From Oscillospiraceae bacterium (lineage in GTDB: Bacteria > Bacillota > Clostridia > Oscillospirales > Ruminococcaceae), in assembly GCA_017466885.1 (NCBI GenBank), contig JAFTTH010000024.1, forward strand, positions 39,434-103,433: a DNA stretch of 64,000 nt, in the 5' to 3' direction. The notes under the pieces were generated by a model. It saw nothing but the letters and a program-made list of their open reading frames with translations. It had not been told where the DNA came from and ran no database searches. Made by a program: the position numbers and the translations under genes. Of this stretch, positions 61,697 to 64,000 are shown piece after piece; within the stretch, counting starts at the first letter, position 1, and each line of letters begins with the position of its first letter.

Positions 61697-62281
61697 ATGC
61701 TTTTTTTCGGACGAACAGTTACCCCGATACAATCTACCACCCCTTCCCGACGGGAGGAGAAAAAGCAGATTGAGCAGCTGATTGCCGGTGTTGCTTCCGG
61801 AAGCCGCGAGGCAATGGAGCAGCTTTATCTGCGGGTTCACGGACCGGTATATGGATTCGTCCTGTCCATCACCAAAAATCCGCAGGATGCGGAGGATGTG
61901 GTTTCAGATCTATTTATCAGGCTTTATGATGTTGCATCGAACTACCAACCGGAAGGCAAACCAATGGCGTGGCTTTTTTCCATTGCAAGGAATCTTGCTC
62001 TGATGAAGCTCCGGTCAAGCAAGCGGAATACCCACCTGACTGCAGAGGAATGGGAAGCCTTCCCCTATGAGGGTGAGCGGGTTACCCCCGAGGAACGGTT
62101 GCTTTTGGCAGAGGCCATGACCGGACTTTCGGAGGAGGAGCGCCAGATTCTGATGCTCCACGCCGCGGCCGGGTTCAAGCACCGGGAGATCGCTTCTCTC
62201 CTGGAGCTCCCCCTTCCCACCGTTTTATCCAAGTACCATCGAGCCATCAAAAAGCTATCCCGAAAATTTGAGGAGGAGTGA
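61697..62281 (+). CDS. ECF-type RNA polymerase sigma factor
   Basis: A 194-aa sigma-70-family factor with region 2 at about 30-100 (LYLRVHGPVYGFVLSITKNP, DAEDVVSDLFIRLYD, AWLFSIARNLALMKLR) and region 4 at about 135-190 (LSEEERQILMLHAAAGFKHREIA as helix-turn-helix start, then LPTVLSKYHRAIKKL). No region 3 is present, as for ECF factors. AGGAG eight bases upstream selects ATG 61697; upstream in-frame ATGs at 61655 and 61679 lack good sites. The anti-sigma gene starts four bases after its stop. Confidence 0.9.
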   Translation: MLFFGRTVTPIQSTTPSRREEKKQIEQLIAGVASGSREAMEQLYLRVHGPVYGFVLSITKNPQDAEDVVSDLFIRLYDVASNYQPEGKPMAWLFSIARNLALMKLRSSKRNTHLTAEEWEAFPYEGERVTPEERLLLAEAMTGLSEEERQILMLHAAAGFKHREIASLLELPLPTVLSKYHRAIKKLSRKFEEE

Positions 62282-62285
62282 GAAT

Positions 62286-63764
62286 ATGAAACGGAATGAC
62301 CTTGAAAACAAATTGCGCTCAGCCGTCTCTCATGCCGCTCCCGATCAACTGGATCGCATCCTCCTTGCCTGCGGTAAGAAAGGCAGGGTCGTTGATATGA
62401 CTTCATTGCAAACTACACAGAAAAAACAGAAAAAAACATTCCCCGTTGCTTTTGTCTCTGCCGCAGCCTCTGTTGCGATTGCTGTGGGCGTGATTTTCGG
62501 TGCGGTGTTTATGGTGCAGAATCAACAAGATACCTCTGTTGTTTATTTTGATGTGAATCCCAGCATCCGGTTGGAGGTCAACCGGGATCAGGATGTTACC
62601 TCCGCAACGGCGCTGAACGCCGAGGGAACCACCGTTTTGGGCCAGATGAAGCTGGAGGGTGTTGATTTGGATGTTGCGGTCAATGCAATCGTCGGCTCGA
62701 TGCTGACAGAGGGCTTCCTCAGCGCAGAGAAAAATGCAATCCTCGTTTCGGTTGAGGATAAGGATACAAAAAAGGCAACCGATTTGGAGAATAAAATCTC
62801 CGGAAAGATCCGGGCGATCCTTTCGGAAGAAAAGCTGGATGGTTCGGTGCTTACCCAAAAGGTGGATAAAGAAGATCGGGTGGAGGAACTGGCCGATCAG
62901 TACCACATCTCGGAAGGGAAGGCCGCACTGATCCTCCATTCCATCGCGCAGGATAGTACCCTGACACCCGAGGTGCTGGCCGGCCTTTCGGTCCACGAGA
63001 TCGCTATCCTTCTCAACTCCGACCGTCTTGTCAACGATTCTCTTCAGGCGGAGGGCAAGCCCAGCGAGTCCCGCTATATCGGGAAGGATGCCGCCAAAGC
63101 TGCCGCCTGCGCCCATGCCGGACTTGAGGGAACAGCAGTCTTTTTTGAAGAATGCGAGTTTGATTTTGACGATGGTAAAATGGTCTACGAGGTAGAGTTT
63201 TTCCACGCCGGAAAAGAATATGAATATGAAATCGACGCCTTGACCGGTGCGGTTGTGAAGGCGAAAACCGATCTGGAAGATCGACCGGCTTCGGGGCAAC
63301 CGGAGCAGGAGGGGCCGGTCACCCGCCAGGCTGCTTTAGAACAGGCCTACGCCCACGCCGGAGTGAAGAGTGAGGATGTTACCCTCCTCCATTGTCGGCT
63401 GGAGAATGAGAAGGGCAAGGCGGAGGAATATTCCATCAAGTTTATCAGCGGCGGCTATCGGTACGAATATGAGATCAACGCCACCACCGGAGCTGTGGAG
63501 GATTTTGAACGGGAAAGACTCCACACAGCGTCTGCTCCCGCCTCGGGAAAGAATATCATCACCCGGGATGAGGCAGTAGCCAAGGCATTTGAAAAGGCCG
63601 GTGTTTCCGGGCAGGAGGTTAGAGAACTGGAGGTTGAGCTGGAGGATGACGATTCTGTTACCAAATATGAGATCAGCTTCCAGGTCGATTCCAACGAGTA
63701 TGAAATCGAGGTAAAGGGGTCGGATGGCTCCATCCTCTCCTTTGAGAAGGAACTGGACGATTAA
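62286..63764 (+). CDS. RsgI-like anti-sigma factor with PepSY-like repeats
   Basis: A 492-aa single-pass membrane protein. Residues 1-50 are cytoplasmic and should hold the sigma factor; a membrane segment follows at about 52-75 (FVSAAASVAIAVGVIFGAVF). The outer part opens with VVYFDVNPSIRLEVNRDQDV, the typical RsgI middle-domain motif, and ends with three PepSY-like units (about 265-335, 345-415 and 430-490) with repeated KxYEYEIDAxTG-type strands. GGAGG lies before the ATG at 62286. Signal input probably passes through the extracellular part to release the sigma factor. Confidence 0.85.
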   Translation: MKRNDLENKLRSAVSHAAPDQLDRILLACGKKGRVVDMTSLQTTQKKQKKTFPVAFVSAAASVAIAVGVIFGAVFMVQNQQDTSVVYFDVNPSIRLEVNRDQDVTSATALNAEGTTVLGQMKLEGVDLDVAVNAIVGSMLTEGFLSAEKNAILVSVEDKDTKKATDLENKISGKIRAILSEEKLDGSVLTQKVDKEDRVEELADQYHISEGKAALILHSIAQDSTLTPEVLAGLSVHEIAILLNSDRLVNDSLQAEGKPSESRYIGKDAAKAAACAHAGLEGTAVFFEECEFDFDDGKMVYEVEFFHAGKEYEYEIDALTGAVVKAKTDLEDRPASGQPEQEGPVTRQAALEQAYAHAGVKSEDVTLLHCRLENEKGKAEEYSIKFISGGYRYEYEINATTGAVEDFERERLHTASAPASGKNIITRDEAVAKAFEKAGVSGQEVRELEVELEDDDSVTKYEISFQVDSNEYEIEVKGSDGSILSFEKELDD

Positions 63765-63783
63765 CCGGAATATAAGAAAAAAG

Positions 63784-63816
63784 AATCGGCATCGCAGATT
63801 ACCTGTGGTGCCGATT
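63784..63816 (+). terminator. Terminator of the sigma/anti-sigma operon
   Basis: AATCGGCA/TGCCGATT with a 17-base loop that can pair further inside (CAG/CTG), followed by TTTAT. Confidence 0.8.
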
Positions 63817-63861
63817 TTTATATTATCAATCTTTCTTGCGGCAAAAAACCCACCCAGAGGA

Positions 63862-64000
63862 TAGCGTGATGCTCTTAACGGAGCATTCACGCTAAACGAT
63901 GTTTGCCCTCACGGGCAAATGATGTTGCCTGCGGCAGTGATGTTCACTGCGTGAATGATGTTGTGCCTTCGGCACAGTGGGCAAACATCACATCATTGCG
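63862..64000. repeat. Array of short hairpins separated by GATG, cut by the window end
   Basis: Five hairpins follow one another: TAGCGTGATGCTC/GAGCATTCACGCTA (63862-63894, one bulge), TTTGCCC/GGGCAAA (63902-63919), TGCC/GGCA (63926-63936), TTCAC/GTGAA (63943-63955) and TGTGCC/GGCACA (63962-63976). GATG occurs before each of the last four, at 63898, 63921, 63939 and 63957. GATGTTTGCCC at 63898-63908 can also pair with GGGCAAACATC at 63979-63989, which would close the whole group. No protein is encoded here. Confidence 0.75.

Noticed and set aside
1..64000. tRNA, rRNA or insertion-sequence genes
   Set aside because: No cloverleaf-like, rRNA-like or transposase-like sequence was recognised by eye in the window.

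Overview
The window comes from a Gram-positive, endospore-forming anaerobe of the Clostridia, most likely near the Ruminococcaceae/Oscillospiraceae. The evidence is a Firmicutes-type ylm division cluster (yggS-sepF-ylmH-divIVA-lspA-rluD), a SpoVB-like flippase, a YlmC/YmxH-type PRC-barrel protein, yloU-yloV and ywiB-argS gene order, lipoprotein signal peptides and strong Shine-Dalgarno sites. Base composition looks moderately GC-rich by eye. No rRNA or tRNA gene was seen.

Layout. (1) 1-9213, minus strand: division and housekeeping run of rluD (cut by the window edge), lspA, divIVA, ylmH, sepF, yggS, a HlyD-like membrane protein, hfq, miaA, an AAA ATPase, a FemAB-like transferase and an arginase-family enzyme. 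(2) 9359-10936: SpoVB/Wzx-type flippase. (3) 10955-31131: an accessory locus for uptake and breakdown of a complex extracellular substrate. It holds a membrane-anchored AraC-type regulator, a TIM-barrel hydrolase-like protein, two secreted or surface proteins, an SGNH esterase, a ceramidase-family-like hydrolase, LplB/LplC-type permeases, a lipoprotein binding protein, a large beta-helix/ceramidase-like/F5-8C lipoprotein and a GH106-like glycosidase. Three promoters in this locus share one sequence box at an identical distance from the -10 element, which suggests a common activator. (4) 31187-42904: ilvE-rluA-luxS operon, a conserved 92-aa protein, a giant cyclic beta-1,2-glucan synthase-like protein and ychF. 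(5) 42905-45200: an AT-rich island with unfamiliar small proteins, a decayed reading frame and a degenerate ABC-ATPase-like protein. (6) 45282-49570: peptide-type solute-binding lipoprotein, yloU-yloV (Asp23/DAK2 kinase) and a MarR regulator. (7) 49615-54526: an ECF vitamin transporter (S, fused A1A2, T) behind a cobalamin riboswitch, next to a homocysteine methyltransferase-family gene. (8) 54554-59010: argS, ywiB-like, murI, ddl and a PRC-barrel gene. (9) 59090-63764: FAD oxidoreductase, DUF4432 aldose-epimerase-like protein, and a sigma factor with an RsgI-like anti-sigma protein carrying three PepSY-like units. (10) 63862-64000: a chain of small hairpins separated by GATG, cut by the window end.

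In the accessory locus the proteins divide by location. Surface proteins and two lipoproteins carry export signals, while the SGNH enzyme, the 390-aa ceramidase-like enzyme, the GH106-like enzyme and the TIM-barrel protein do not. The inferred scheme is binding and first cleavage outside, import through the permeases using an ATPase encoded elsewhere, and final breakdown inside. All functional statements rest on motif recognition by eye; no database search was run.
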